64,000 nucleotides of DNA from Ectocarpus siliculosus (taxonomy: Eukaryota > Sar > Phaeophyceae > Ectocarpales > Ectocarpaceae), in assembly GCA_000310025.1 (NCBI GenBank), contig FN648498.1:39194-103193 (forward strand), written 5' to 3'. The position numbers and the translations under genes were made by a program. Below, piece by piece: positions 31,801-43,774 of this stretch. Every line of letters begins with the position of its first letter. Positions within the stretch are counted from its first letter, which is position 1. Below the pieces are notes generated by a model that saw nothing but the letters and a program-made list of their open reading frames with translations, had not been told where the DNA came from and searched no databases.

Positions 31801-34373
31801 ATACTTTTTTTTTTCCCGGAAATATCTTCTGGAACCTACCGCACTTTAGTGTAGAGCGGCTACCGGGACATGCTCCGCATCTCACCCACCAACACACACC
31901 AACACACGAACTTCTACAGTCATCTGACTCCCAAAACCCTCTAGCAGAACATATAGAAATACTAGACTACTGCTGCTGTGGGTTTCCATATTTTCATAAA
32001 TCGGCAGAAAAAGTTGTCTGCTTTTCTGTGGTTTCGTGGTGCAAAAACTAAAAAACTACGATGTGGCCCAGGAGCTATTATTATGTTACGTAACCAACCC
32101 TATTGTCCTACTTTTTTCGTGGAAAGTGAACCTTTGTTTCTGAAAAACAAACTTCTTACTCCGAGCAATTAAATACTCTGTCCTCCGGCCGTCGCGTAAC
32201 ACAACATATGAATATAGTCATTGTGCGTCTCTGCTCTTCGAACAAACAAACAATTTTTTCCCTCTTCGCAGCATTTTTTCTTCGTAGCTCTCATTTCAAA
32301 ACTCCACCCGCACACACTTGCCATCGCCATTGAACCTACGAGCGTAGCGGCGACCGCGAAGCGGTACGCCGCGAAGCGCCCTTGTAGTGTTTACAAATGG
32401 GTCTAGTCTGAGCCCGGTTTCGCTTAACCCCAAAGCATTTCGGCTAGTGATCTCCTGAAATGCGCAAGGTGAGCTTCATGTTCTTGCTATTGGGCCGCAT
32501 CTTATCCAGTCTTGAGGGCTGGGGCTGCGGTGGTGAACCTATCCAGGTGCAAACGTTTCTATTGTACTGACATTCTCAACGCACCTTGCTCCCGCCGTAA
32601 ACCTATTCAACAGCGTATACTGTAGGTCTGGTCGTCTAAACCGGGCTTACCTCCGCTTCCTGTGGATGCACCGCAAAATTGAAGGCCCAGGACCAACGGT
32701 GGACCTCACCGACCCCGAGTTCGAGTCAATCGTGTCAACGATGGAGAGACTCTTGGTCATGTACACGGCCCGCGATGCGGACAATCTTGTGGTTCCGGCC
32801 CGTCTCCAAGAGTACGGTGATCAGCGTATCCCGGACAGACTGACGAATATGGTTCTAAAAATAGAGTGTTCGTTTGGTCAAGTCTACCCCCCACCAGGCA
32901 TAGTTGGTCGTTTCCTTGCCTGGTCAGCGCAGCAAGTTGCCGACTACGGCGAGTGCTGGCAGCACGGAGCGTTCTTCAGCTATAAATACCAATACGCGCG
33001 GTACGACGTCTTTCTGTATGAGTCGGAAGTCGAAGAGGCCCACCAGGATGGGACAGTGGATATGTTTGCTGGTCTCACATTGGGCATCCAGGGGCCACCA
33101 CCCCAGGCTGCAGAGGTTCTCGAAGAGCTGAGAAAGTCGCTGGAAAGCCTAGTGTCGGATTCAGCTTACGGATACCCTGGCCTCGTCGGCCCGATGTACT
33201 TCAGACCTGCGGAGGAAATCGAATCATCCCTACTTGTCCGCTTGGGCTCCGTCCTTGACAACCTGGGCAACGTCGCAGATCGGATGGAGGTAGTCACTGG
33301 CAGGGTGGAGGTAGTCGCAGACAGCCTGGAGGAGACAGTGCGGAAGCTCGGTGGAATTGTAACCCAGCTGTTGGAACAAGATTTGCTGCCCGCGAGCGAT
33401 GAGCAGAGCGCGTACCCGCGCCTGGTGCTCGTGCGGCCGGAGCTGGAGACCGCGGAAGATATGACACACGAACGGATCCAGCGTGCGGGTTGGGACAGGT
33501 GGACGAAGGCCCTTTCCGAGATGGGGTTTCATAAGTTTCGAGTCCACTTCCTCTGTGGGCATGACCTTTCGGAGGTCCCCTGTGGTCCAGGGGGACGTGG
33601 CTTTCCCATCAAGCACCCTAAAGATTGGGTCAAACAGTGGCTCCCGCTAATGCAGGTGACCGGAAGTATGATACGTAACTGCTCTCCAGTCCATAGCGAT
33701 AGGGCTGTGTACTTCTTAGACGTTGCTTCCGAGCACCACGGTGTCAAGGCATTGATCATTATGTGTTTCGTTTCTTTCCGCTGTGGGTCGGTGTACTGTG
33801 GAGCTACGCCATAAAGTATCGCATCGTTGGCCGTCCCTTATTTTGGTTATCACGCGTGTAGTAATCGCCTTGCTTGTTCCCCGCCGTCGCCCCTAATGAC
33901 TCGCCCGCCTCGTTTTTTCTCAGGTGTCGCTGTGGATGTTGCGGGTGGCCGTTGGCGCCGTGTCAAACGTTGACCTGCCCCTGAACAAAGTGCTGGGTGC
34001 TTTCGTTATGGCAACAGGTGCTGAGCTATTGGAGGGTGTGGGTAAGGTCCCCGATAGGATCAGTAGTGCTGCACTCCCCGTGTTCAGCGAGGGGGCGACA
34101 CGAGCAGAGATGGATGGGTTTAAAGACTTGCGGGGCAAATCTTATGAAGGCCTGTGCAAGTTCATGCGGGATGTGGAATCATCACCTCCTCAGTGTTTGT
34201 CAGGGTGTCTTCCCTGCCACCGCACACTAGCTGTCGTCGACTGGAGGGATCACATGGTTCAAGTGAGGAACCCCAGCACGGGGAGGCGTGCTTGGGTGCT
34301 GAAAACGAACGAAAAGGCATTTCTTCGCGAGCACGGAGGCGCTCCGGCAACGGCTGGAGCCCCGGTTTCGTAG
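25825..34373 (+). CDS. LRR-ROCO (LRR-Roc-COR) GTPase, 12 exons
   Basis: The model is 25825-25999, seven 72-nt LRR exons (26330-26401, 26544-26615, 27003-27074, 27205-27276, 27431-27502, 27648-27719, 28064-28135), then 29230-29826, about 30348-30963, 32626-33655 and 33924-34373. All introns are GT-AG and phases agree; the sum is 3372 nt, or 1123 aa. Residues 1-58 form the LRR cap (VALYNATDGPNWK). Residues 59-226 are plant-type LRRs (GxIPPELGxLxxLxxLxLxxNxLxG). The Roc domain (from 227) has P-loop GLAGAGKT (289-296), DFAGQ (337-341) and a GSHVD G4-type motif. COR follows (from about 460; YPPPGIVGR). A heptad-like stretch lies near 830-890. ROCO proteins are large multidomain GTPases; in brown algae they are proposed pathogen receptors. 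The start codon is typical of the family. The 30348 acceptor is the least certain edge. A non-coding exon may end upstream at 25812 (CCACAG). Confidence 0.88.
26737..26808 (-). pseudogene. Inverted, degenerate LRR exon
   Basis: The minus strand shows a good acceptor (CGCTTGCAG) followed by a frame reading PIPPELRHFTALQYLCF, clearly an LRR cassette. The second half has lost the NxLxG end and the donor site. It lies in the intron between the second and third plus-strand LRR exons. Confidence 0.75.
27832..27903 (-). other. Inverted LRR exon with intact splice sites
   Basis: The minus strand shows GGTCGCAG, then exactly 72 nt, then GTGAGTCC. The frame, entered in phase 1 as in the plus-strand cassettes, reads GYIPPELGKLSGLVQL and HLGFNEISG: a complete LRR without damage. 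It lies in the intron between plus-strand LRR exons 27648-27719 and 28064-28135. In the present orientation it cannot be spliced into the ROCO mRNA. Confidence 0.88.
28298..28369 (+). pseudogene. LRR exon with destroyed acceptor
   Basis: A 72-nt stretch in the correct phase reads PILPELGNHAAMWSLL and GGTQLSG and ends at a usable donor (GCG then GTATGT). The acceptor position reads CTGCAT instead of CAG, and conserved Leu positions have drifted. It is thus an LRR cassette no longer spliceable, left in the intron before the Roc exon. Confidence 0.75.
28509..28580 (-). pseudogene. Inverted LRR exon with damaged splice sites
   Basis: The minus strand reads GSIPSELGALNELWVL and HLYSNQLS over exactly 72 nt: a full LRR. 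The acceptor is AAG (TGCTTGAAG) instead of CAG, and the donor has AC in place of GT. Only the splice signals are lost. Confidence 0.82.
28690..28760 (-). pseudogene. Inverted LRR exon fragment with internal deletion
   Basis: The minus strand has CAGGAGGCATCCCGTATGGG near the start and HNKLTG-type coding (ACAACAAGCTCACGG) followed by a GTGAAA donor-like site, but the middle of the LRR is missing. It looks like a third minus-strand relic in the same intron. Confidence 0.5.
28761..29229. other. Last part of the pre-Roc intron
   Basis: No further LRR cassette is found on either strand. It ends with the acceptor GGCTTGCAG at 29229. Confidence 0.5.
30964..32625. other. 1.66-kb intron of the ROCO gene
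   Basis: It is bounded by the donor CACAA/GTGAGG (30963/30964) and the acceptor ACTGTAG/GTCTGG (32625/32626), joining in phase 2 to restore a Lys codon. It contains an imperfect hairpin (31266-31322) with arms ending in GGCTCACGAGA, and one TACTGCTGTAG motif near 31656. No other exon is seen. Confidence 0.7.
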
Positions 34374-34678
34374 CGTTTCGGCCAGGTAGGTGATCCATCT
34401 CGTTGTAATTGTTTGCAAATATTTAGAATCGGGCTTGATGGCAGTAGTGGGGCTGCCCGGTTGGGGCAAGGAGTGAATTCGGAGTCGAACTACGGTCAGA
34501 TACACAACACACGAGATGCATTGTGATTGAATGGAACGTCTATAGAGCCACCCATGCCCTGTAGCGTATGACGTGGTTGTCGACCACTGCTAGATATTCC
34601 AAAGATATTGCATGACATGAGAAAAGCAAAAACCTTCAGGTATGTTGATATACCTGACGTTTTTTTTTTTTTTTGTAG

Positions 34679-35533
34679 GTGCTGGACGAGTGGAGCCGTT
34701 GGCGGTGTCTGTGGTGGACTTTTTGGTCCCTCTCTGGCATGTCCTTATTCCGATATTCGACGATGTCAGAGATGGGATTCTGTTGATTGAGATTTTCGAG
34801 GATCGCGGGGGGCTTTGGTGGGCGTTCTGTGGTGCGTTCGTGCTAGCAGATGTTGAGCGGGTGCTTGTGCCCCTCGTCACGTTGTTGCTCGTTCTGTTGT
34901 GGGTTCCCTTTGCTCTGCTTGGCACTAGTGAATCAAGAGGCGGGCGTTTTAAGGTGCTCGAACGGTTGTAGTGACTTGCGCCTGAAACCTTTTTTCGATG
35001 AGCATCGCGGTGAGTGGGGAGTCCCGAGGTCCGCTCTGCGATGGCCAATCTTGGATGGTTTTTGTGGGTTGTGGTGGGATCACGCTCGAAGTCGAGTTCG
35101 TTGATGAGGTTGTGTGAATTGGCAGGTTACACGCCGGTGGACAGATTGGAGCAGTCTGGGTTTGGTCTTTCGTTGATCGATAGAATCGTTGACCACCATC
35201 CCTACAGTTTGCTCGGCCGCGCTCTGTTTTCCTATCCTCATGGACACCGCCTCCCTGGTTCCGACGAGGCCACTCGTAGATCATGGGTTATGGTGCGGGC
35301 AGTGGGAGAGACGTTGGTGGTAGACTCGCTGTTTTTGGGCTCTTTTCCTATCTTCGGAGTCTTGGGAGGATAGCGTGTCGATTGGGATATTTTCGCTGAT
35401 ATTCTCGGTGTTGGAATTGCTCACGGAACTCCAGTATTACGTGTCGGAGGCCAGAGCGGACATCGTGACGGGTGGGGAGGAACCAATGAGCACTTCGATC
35501 GAGGAAGCAATTCAGCGCGCACCAGCCGTATAG
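34679..35533 (+). pseudogene. Frameshifted membrane-protein gene, possibly XK-related
   Basis: After a strong acceptor (T-run then TGTAG, ending 34678) a frame encodes VDFLVPLWHVLIPIFDD, WWAFCGAFVLADVERVLVPL and a hydrophobic run, LVTLLLVLLWVPFALLG, then stops at about 34971. Coding resumes near 35041 (RLCELAGYTPVDRLEQSG, GRALFSYPHGHRLPGSDEA, VRAVGETLVVDSL). It shifts frame near 35330 and ends as SVSIGIFSLIFSVLELL with a hydrophilic tail and stop at 35531-35533. At least two hydrophobic segments suggest a membrane protein. The pattern of an early Asp-rich helix, a WW pair and a mid Arg-x-x-x-Glu helix faintly recalls XK-related proteins; that is only a guess. Frame breaks may be mutations or sequence errors. 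Confidence 0.4.
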
Positions 35534-36235
35534 CGTAGACTTGTGTGTTTCGTGCTCAAGTATAGCCAAGAGCGGCGGCAGCATGAGAATATACAGGAGC
35601 TATTTCTGGGCAACAGAAGATGAACAACCAGGAAGAATAGGATTCTTGAGAGTCAACTCTTGAGACTGTTTTTTTTTCGAGTGTCGAAAGATGTTTTTTG
35701 TTACTTGCCTCCCTCCCCCCTCCTCTCACAACCTTCCTGCCTTCTTTTTCCACACCGGTGGCCATTGGGTTCAGCCACAGGGTTGGGGGGGGGGGGGTCG
35801 ACTTTTCGATGACGCCCCCCATTATCACATGACTAGGGTTAGGTAACCTGGGCAAGATCAAGTACCTGGGCAGGGTTCGGCACTAACGACTTTTTGGGGA
35901 CGCCCCCCATTATCACATGGGTAGGGTTAGGTAACCTGGCCAAGGTCAGTACCTCGGCAGGGTTCGGCACGAAAGGCACCTTGGCCTAGTTCCAGACCCT
36001 GCCAACGTACGTCAATGGTAGCCTGGACACAGTCCGAAACTGGGTAGGATTCGGCATACAAGGAACCTTGGCCTAGGTCCAGACCGTGGCTACGTAGGCA
36101 CAGCGACCTTGGGCGTGGTTGTGGGCATGCCAACGTCGCGTCTGTACCACTAAAATAGGTATGCCCAGACCCTGCCAACGTACGCACAGCGACGTTGGCC
36201 CATCCATGCGTAGGGTAAGCAACTTTTTCTAGGCC
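35534..36235 (+). repeat. Local repeats around GACGCCCCCCATTATCACATG
   Basis: A unit of about 88 bp starting GACGCCCCCCATTATCACAT and containing TAGGGTTAGGTAACCTGG and GCAGGGTTCGGCAC occurs at 35811 and 35899. Degenerate continuations with CTTGGCCTAG(G/T)TCCAGACC and TGCCAACGTACG(C/T) recur to about 36210. 35534-35800 shows only T and G homopolymer runs (35669, 35785). Confidence 0.75.
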
Positions 36236-37729
36236 GACGCCCTCACTAGGGATTCGAGCATGACGTTGCTCAAAAAGTTGATTTTTAAGTTGTATCGCAG
36301 ATCGTGCGGCCGAAAAACGATAAGTCACACATGTCGGCCTCTGAAATCGTCCATCGTACAAAAACGCAGAGGCGAAAGCGCAACGTACTCCTCACCCGCC
36401 CCCTTCACGGAGCTACAACATGAGAACAACGCGCACACGTTTGTCTCGCTCCTCTCGCGTAGAGCAAAGTCGAGCATAAAAATACGCCCAAGGAGGCGTA
36501 GAGAGAACGGGCCTACACAATCCTTCAAAGACATACACGTACGGATATGACCTCAGCAAATTGGGCTCAAAACTCACCCCGCGAATGTCACAGGCTCCCA
36601 CACACAGAGTCCATGATGGGCACCATCACGCTGCGCCACATCAGAAAGAAAACAGGAACAACAAAAAGTCTCACTAAATATGACTACAACAATACCACCA
36701 GGCGGCGCGCGCGGTCTCTCTATCTGCTGTACGCATGTGTGATGGCATATCAGCCAAACAACAGCCGAGACCACCACACCAATGGCTGCCTGAACTACAG
36801 GCGACAACCGCGCCTGACTTTTACCACAGGGTGTACGAAAATAAAAAACCCAACCATGATGCAATAAACTTGGATATATTCTGCGAACGTGTACATAATA
36901 TCAATCATCTCTGTACACACTGATGTGTGTATCTCACCGAAGATTCCAAATAAATGGCGGAGCTACAAAAGATAAAAGTTCTACTTAATACATGTAATCC
37001 GGCGGTACGCGCAGTCTTTCTGCCCCTCCCTGCAGTACCTCACCACCTTCTTAAACACGCGAAGCTACACGATCGCACCGCTGCTCCATCACCCATGATG
37101 CGTAAAAACAGGAGGGAAACACACAATTCATGAATACCCGCGCCTGATGATGCCGGCCGCGAAGCGAAATCAGGGCGTGACCACCTCGACAGCCATTGCC
37201 ACCGCGTCGTCGTCCAGATATTCGTCGTCGTCGCTCGCGCCATCTCCGAACCGGCCGCCCGTGCAAGGGGCTGCCACAAAAGCGGTCATATGTGCAAGTT
37301 TGAGGACATCAGATGGTTAGAACCGAAAAGTGAAACAGACAAAATTGGAATGTGAGCGGATGTGCAGCTGATCAAAGTAAGGTCAACGACGGCATTGGAA
37401 ACCACTGGGTGAGGGTCCAGGTGGGGTGCCTGCAGGGTATTCATGGGTAGCGTGGGTATAGTCTATAGTCTAGACATGAAAGCGATTGCGACGACAAAAC
37501 CCAAATAGATTATGTGACCGCTGGATATGTACACCATGAAAAAATAGTGCGAGTGTTTGCTAGACTGTAATTCTGAAATCCCAAATAATACTCTGGGGTG
37601 GCGAGCACGGCGAGAAACCTCTCATCAGGTATGCATAGCAATAAAACAGGCGAATCCCGGACATGCCCAACAGATAAGTAGCACCCAGGCTTACATGCAC
37701 CGCACAACATTTGGATTTCGAAAACGTAC
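36236..37729. other. Mostly non-coding; one possible acidic terminal exon
   Basis: No confident gene is seen. On the minus strand, after TTTTGTGGCAG (near 37274), one frame reads FGDGASDDDEYLDDDAV and ends VEVVTP and stop near 37168. It could be the 3' end of the gene whose exons lie at 37730-38980, but the phase does not match a direct join. Confidence 0.3.
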
Positions 37730-38980
37730 CTCACTTGGACAGGTAGGGGCACGCGTACTGGGTGAGATGCCAATCTTGCCAAACGCCTCCGCGTCAACGT
37801 CGAGAGGCAGGGCTGCAGCGTCTGGTTCTCTCAAGTCACTCGTACGAAGAAGTTCTGGAACAACCTGTTGGGTTTTGAGAGGGGTTGCGGCGGGCACGTG
37901 ACAAGGAGGTGCCACGACGAAAAGGCCGGCGGAACAATTGGTTAGGGATAAGATGTGTGTAATAATATTGTTAGAAGGACTAGTTTATGGGGTGTCGTAG
38001 AATCTCGCGAGAGCTGCGCAATCGTCTGCATGGATCCTAAAAACAAAAGCTGCTCCGGAGAAAGTGTTGGCGTATCATTTCGCATAAGGAGAACAAGGCG
38101 TGCGCATGAGAGGGCTTGCTTAGATTGGAGAAGCACAGAAAAAAAGGACCACGCCCGACAACATGTTTCAAAGCGCGCTGAAGCATACAGCCGTAGCGTT
38201 CGCTTTGGAGTCACACCTCATTTTCGTTTTTTTCGTCTGTCTTGACAGCCAGGAGTTTCTTCAAGGTTTTAGGGGAGATTATTCCGCCAACCCCGTGGTC
38301 AATGGAGGCGTGATATACATCAAGATGCGCCTTACGCGAGCGAAATCACTGTGCATGCATATCGGCGGGCAACGTCGTGGACGTGCCGAAAATTGTTCTA
38401 TATTTCTGAGACGTAAGTTCATCGTGAAACTGTTGAGCTAGAACGCTAGCCTGATTCACGATGGCACGCTATCAACCCATGCACCAAGGATACAGTCAAG
38501 ACTGCCACCGAAGCGAACATAGTAAATTTGCCTTCCACGAAGTCGCGAATCGTGGCATGCATCTCCCCTCGCCCATCCTTCTATTGTACGCATAGCTAGC
38601 TCTCGAAAACTCAAGGTGGTACGGAACGAGCCGATAGCTAAGTAAACTCAAGGTCAGGTCGAGGTCCAACCTCGAGTTTTGGTGTACACAATGACGTCAA
38701 AGTGATAATATTACTGAAATGGGGGTTCGGCAACGAGTTTCCCGGTATTCGCCATCCAGTTAAACCTAGGACCGCCTGAATCGCTCAAGAGAAAAGCGGA
38801 TCTCAACCTCTGTGCAGGCCTACCTCGTGGCAGGCTTACCGCGGTCACGACAGCCGCACTCAGATGAACAAGGGTCTCATGCCCCCCCCGAGACCCTCCA
38901 AGTTCCAGGGCATCCCAGCCTCCCGAACCGTGGGCCTCGAGGTACAGCTCGAGCGTACAACCGACAAACTCCATCATGTC
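37730..38980 (-). CDS. Two candidate internal exons of an unidentified gene
   Basis: Two minus-strand segments have good splice sites and whole-codon length. 38840-38980 (141 nt) follows CGTACAG, precedes GTAAGC and encodes DMMEFVGCTLELYLEAHGSG, then GWDALELGG and HLSAAVVTA. 37730-37864 (135 nt) follows CCCAACAG, precedes GTACGT and encodes VVPELLRTSDLREPDAAALP, then LDVDAEAFGKIGISP. Both are phase 0 at each end, so they could join directly or with others between. No family is recognised and neither start nor stop is secure. Treat as exon predictions, not as a complete gene. Confidence 0.4.
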
Positions 38981-40139
38981 CTGTACGCGGGAACAAACGA
39001 GACGAGAGGATCGGCGGGAGCAGGTTGCTAAATAGGGGGCAACGTCACATTATCACTTGCGTAGATACGCATGAGCTTCCCCTCTCCTCAGGCTGACGAC
39101 CTCTCGTCCACCTCCACAAAACTGCACAATCCAGGTGTGGTTGCTGCTAACTAGCTGTTGGTGCTTGTGCTGCTCTGTCTCGTGTACGATACCCAACGCG
39201 CGACAGGACCCACCCATCCTCCCTCCGCTTGAGCACTACAGTACATGATATACATACTCACGTCACACTACGTGCGAGTCTCGGTATCTGACGCCATCAG
39301 CCCGCGACCACGACCCTCATCAGTCAGTACGCAAGCTTCTTGAACACGAACTCGACCACGGCAGCCCGACGGCCTTGTGCAACTGGGCACGCGAAGATTG
39401 CAGTGGTGCGCGAAATAATTCTGTGTTTTGAGCGGCGAGAAAACGAATGAACGACGATTCGAACGGACGTTCAGGTACACATAGATAATTAGGATGAGAT
39501 ATTTAGTCTCAACGAAGGAACCATTGAAAACCTAGGTAGATACATCGATATCTTGCGAACAGACGGATCGATGTACGTGGCAGGAACGTGCGTTTCATGG
39601 GTGCAGTATCTGTTGAGGCAACAGCACTGTCACTGCAGTTGCTGTACAGCTATTCCTTCAGCTGTGTACAAAGTAGCTGGCATGTGATGCGAGGTTAGGT
39701 AGGCAAACACACAGAGTGATCTTATTATCCACACAGACGCCCAAGCTGTCTTCACCTGACGGTTACAGACTTGGCAACGCCTTCACAATACCGCATAAAC
39801 CCATGCAGTAGAATAGAGTCGTTCTTGTACCGCAATTACTCCAACATGTCCTCTCAAGAACTACGTCATTCTAGTACCAATGCATCAGATCCAATTCTCT
39901 CTCAATGTCCTCTCGAAACAATATCCATGTCCTCTCGAAACAATGCTATCTTAAGAACTTCTGACTCAATATCAATTGTTTTGCCTTTCTCAGCTGCGTT
40001 GCATCAGCAGCGATTTATTTTCCTTCGACACAAATCTCCCGAATTTTCTTCTAACATATACACACACATACACCATCCAACCCTCAAGACATAAAGTCTG
40101 ATTACGAAGAGGGGAGGTGATCAAACTCCTATTAATAAC
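38981..40139. other. No recognised gene
   Basis: The stretch contains TGCTGTACAGC-type motifs near 39610-39655. It ends where the Copia remnant begins. Confidence 0.4.
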
Positions 40140-41195
40140 AGCATGCCACGGGCGCGGAGAAACTCCGACGGGTTTAGCCCTTTCGTAAAAATGTCCGCTT
40201 TCTGAAGCGACGTCGATATTTGCTTCACGTCTACGACTCTACCAGCGACCTTACGTGGTGAAACTTTACGTCAATGTGCTTAGTCCTTGGGGTGATGCGG
40301 AAACTGCGAGTTAATTTGAGAGCTCCCGAGTTGTCCTCCCACACCACGGTTGCTTCTTCCTGAGTCTGATTTATGGTGTCCAGCAGGTGGCGGAAGTACT
40401 TGATGATGTTGCACCCCTTTGATAAAGCCACGAACTCTGCTTCAACGGAAGAGGTCGCCACCACCGTCTGCTTGGATGATGTCCATTCCACCGGTCCACC
40501 AGCGAAGTACAACACAACTCCCGTGGTGGAGTAGCCCTTGTCTAGGTCGCCTGCAAAATCTGAGTCGACAAACGCCGTAATGACGTTTCCATCTCCGGCA
40601 TCCTCGCCGTAGCGTACACCGATTGATATCGTCCCTTTCAGGTACCTGAGTACGCGTTTGAGTTTCTGCATCGCCCTCGGACCTGGTTTCGCCATACTCC
40701 GCGTCAGAACCATCACGGAGTGAGTAATGTCGGGCCTTGTGCACCTGCTGAGATATATATAGAAGCGAGCCTGTGGCGGAGCGGAAATATGTTGTATCCT
40801 CCGCTGACATCACCTCGTCCTCCAAGTCGGACACCGGTCCAGCCTCAGACAGAGATGTCGTCGGACGCGCGTCGGCCATGCCGAACTTGTCCAACACTGC
40901 GTTGGTATACGCTTCCTGTTCCAAAAGAATTGTCCCTGCGGCTCTGTCTCGGTTGATTCCCATACCGAGTAGGAATCTGGCTCCTCCCAGGTCCACCGTT
41001 TCGAAACGCTCATTCAGCTGATCGACTATGCTCAGCACTTTGTTCTCGCCCTCCCCGGTCAGCAGAATGTCATCCACATAAACGAGAAGGAGTACATCTC
41101 CGTCGTCCAGGATGTACAAGCACGGTTCAGCGGTGCTCTCAACAAATCCGATCTTCAGGAGAAAGTCGTGCAGAGTGCCCCACCTGCCTTTTGGG
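40140..41195 (-). mobile_element. Ty1/Copia retrotransposon, 5'-truncated pol remnant
   Basis: The minus strand encodes the end of a Copia polyprotein. First comes reverse transcriptase with the catalytic YVDDILLTG (about 41054-41080) and FLLGMGINRD. The RNase H part follows with FVDSDFAGDLDKGYSTTG, WTSSKQTVVATSSVEAEFVA and TKHIDVKFHHVR. The usual end follows (KADIFTKGL, then RARGMLL). The protein begins abruptly at about 41195 (WGTLHDFLLKIGF), so gag, protease, integrase and most of the reverse transcriptase are absent. Two frame breaks are visible: a TATATATAT expansion near 40755 and a shift near 40245. No LTRs are recognised. The copy is dead. Confidence 0.92.
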
Positions 41196-43774
41196 GAAAA
41201 AACGCAACCCGTAAAAAAAAATCATTTTACCTTTTTTTGTGATTACGGTGTTTGCGAAGTTGAAATTTCAGTTTCATCTTGGTCTTTTTGATCCCCCCGA
41301 GCGCCGAAGACCGATGGATCTTTAGGAATTCAATCTTTTGCTTTATGGAATTGCCCCCAAAGACCGCAGGAAAGCTTGAATTCAGTCTTGCTCATTTTGG
41401 TCTTTGAAGGAACAATTTTTGATTGGCCTACACACCTCGAGATACTCCCGACGTCCTCCCGACACCGCCGCACCATCCCGTGGAGCTGCCCAAACACACA
41501 CACCTTGGCCGCCGTAGACGACACCATGCATGGCGAACCAACTACAAACAGCAGCAGTGCCGCCAGACCACAGACGGTCAGGCAAACGTCGCTGCACCGC
41601 ACACCCGGTGCGCATTGCATGCTGCCGACATGGTGCAACTTTTGCTTCATCTTAAATGTTGAGACTATGCGTGGACAGAAGCATGCCGCTCTACATGCAT
41701 GCTCATAATAAGTGACACATCAAACCGCGGCGTGAGGAGGGTGAGGCGGTGAGGCGGGCGGCATAGATCTCAGGAGTGCGGCACAGGTGGTGGAGGCGGA
41801 GGTGATGGAGATGGGAATGCTTCAAGCGGCGTGGGGGCGTGAGGAGCTGCAGCGCGTGCGTCCTGTGGACCGTGCTGTGGTGATTTGTTTGACAGGAAAC
41901 TATCGACTCCGTCGACGACTGACTGCGATATGTATCACAACTTGTTCGCGTGCTGAAGGGGTACGTACACACATACATGCATGCCTCCGCTTTTTGCGGC
42001 GCTACGCTTCCCATGCACTCCCGGTAACTGAACTGGGCCAACCGCCTGTTCATGAATTAGTACGTTGCTCCATCAGTATTCTCCATGACTGGGGGTGGGT
42101 GAGGGTGCAGTGATAGTGGAGTAGTAGTAGCCTTGTTGGGGTGAAAGCGGAAGCTCGGAAATATGTTTGGTGTTCCGAGTCGGCTCAACCATCTGTCTGC
42201 CGCCGCCGGCAAAGGGGCTCCGTCGTATTGAACGCAGCGTTCTAGGAAATTTCCGCATGTTCAAGACTGAAATATTGCGCTCCGGTCTTCGCAAGCTATT
42301 TTTGAAACCAAAATTCAATCTTGGGCCGGAGTTCCTTCAAACTTCCAAGACTGAAATGGGAACACCCTATTCCCGATTTGGAGAGGGGGGATCCGATTAT
42401 AAGTCCTAAAGATTCCACGGGTTCCAGAACTTTTAGCCAATCAACAAGAGAGTTCTTTGGATCTTGTGATCTTATAATCAAATCGGGAAGTGAAATCGGG
42501 AACCGATTCCTTCGTTAAGACCGGCCCTTAGGTGGTGCAGATAATCAAGTTCAAAGCAACATCGATCTCCGGACGACCTTCCTTAGTTTTCTGACTTTTT
42601 TTATGTTCTGAACAGAGATAGTTCTTAAAATCAGAACGTATAACAGTCAACATTTTTTTACCCCAGGAGATTGCAGGAGAGCCGATTTTTTCTTACATTC
42701 GGGCCGTACCCGATGATGTTGATTTTTTTTTTATCACAAAAGCAAGTTTCCCTCCCTAAATTACTACCACTAGTATCTTACCGCTTCCGAACAGAAGCTG
42801 TGACGGCAACAGCAAGTGCTCTGCCCCTGAGGTACCAACGCCATCAAATCTCTCTGTCCACATACACTGCTGTCGTCACAGCTTTTGTTTGAATTTTTGG
42901 AAGACCGCTTCATTGGCCACTCGGTCTCGCCAAAAAAGGTACATAGGTTCTCGACAGAAAAATCCGACAGCATATCGTAGCAATCACAATTAGTCTACCC
43001 CTAGTATACCCCAGCATCTCAACCAGATTCAACGAACATTCTTTGCCCTTTCGGTCGATAATTGTAAGCCTCATTTTCATATTCTTTTTTCACGTATGTG
43101 GGACGTGGATGCACCAGAGATGACTTGGCACGTGCCCGGCAGCCTTGAATTCGTCTACACAGTCTTCCTACTTGATTTGTCCCTTAGGTGTCGGGTTCAG
43201 ATACCATTGGTGTTTGGCCGTATGTGTGATACAAATCATTTCAGTGACACGTGCGCAGCTATTGTAAGATCAGTCAATTGGCTTTGACCTTTCCGGTGGG
43301 GTCCAATCGTTCAGTAGATGCAGCTTTTGTTTCCTTTCATGTGGACCTCGGTGTTGATTTGCTTTTCTCTCCTTCTTGCAACCCTTCCAGATCGACGCCG
43401 ACTTGTTCACGCAAATCTTGGATCTCGAGGTGGCACAGGGAGATTAGGACGGGAGGTGCAACATCACGTGTGGTCCTCTTGTCCGCGCAAGGTTTCTTTT
43501 TTCCGTGCCCAAAACTAGCTCAAGGTTGCCGGAAATCGGACAGACGCTTGGGTCATGTGCTCGAAGCACCAGAAGCAAAGACTTTTGTTCATGCAGCGTT
43601 GTAAAACCCGATGATTTTGTGCAGATGTGTATTTGGATTGCGTACTGGCAGATCAGTAGTGCGATCTTCCCACAACCGTCGTGCGTCGGTGTAGAACATA
43701 AAGTTGACATGTTGCCGCGAAGCATATATATATATATCTTGTGCGTTGCGTTTGTTACAACTTCTCCTGCACAG
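41196..43774. other. No secure gene
   Basis: The sequence is AT-rich at 42400-43100. A possible short exon at about 43391-43447 follows CCCTTCCAG (IDADLFTQILDLEVAQGD and stop) but has no confirmed partner. No repeat family or known domain is seen. Confidence 0.3.
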
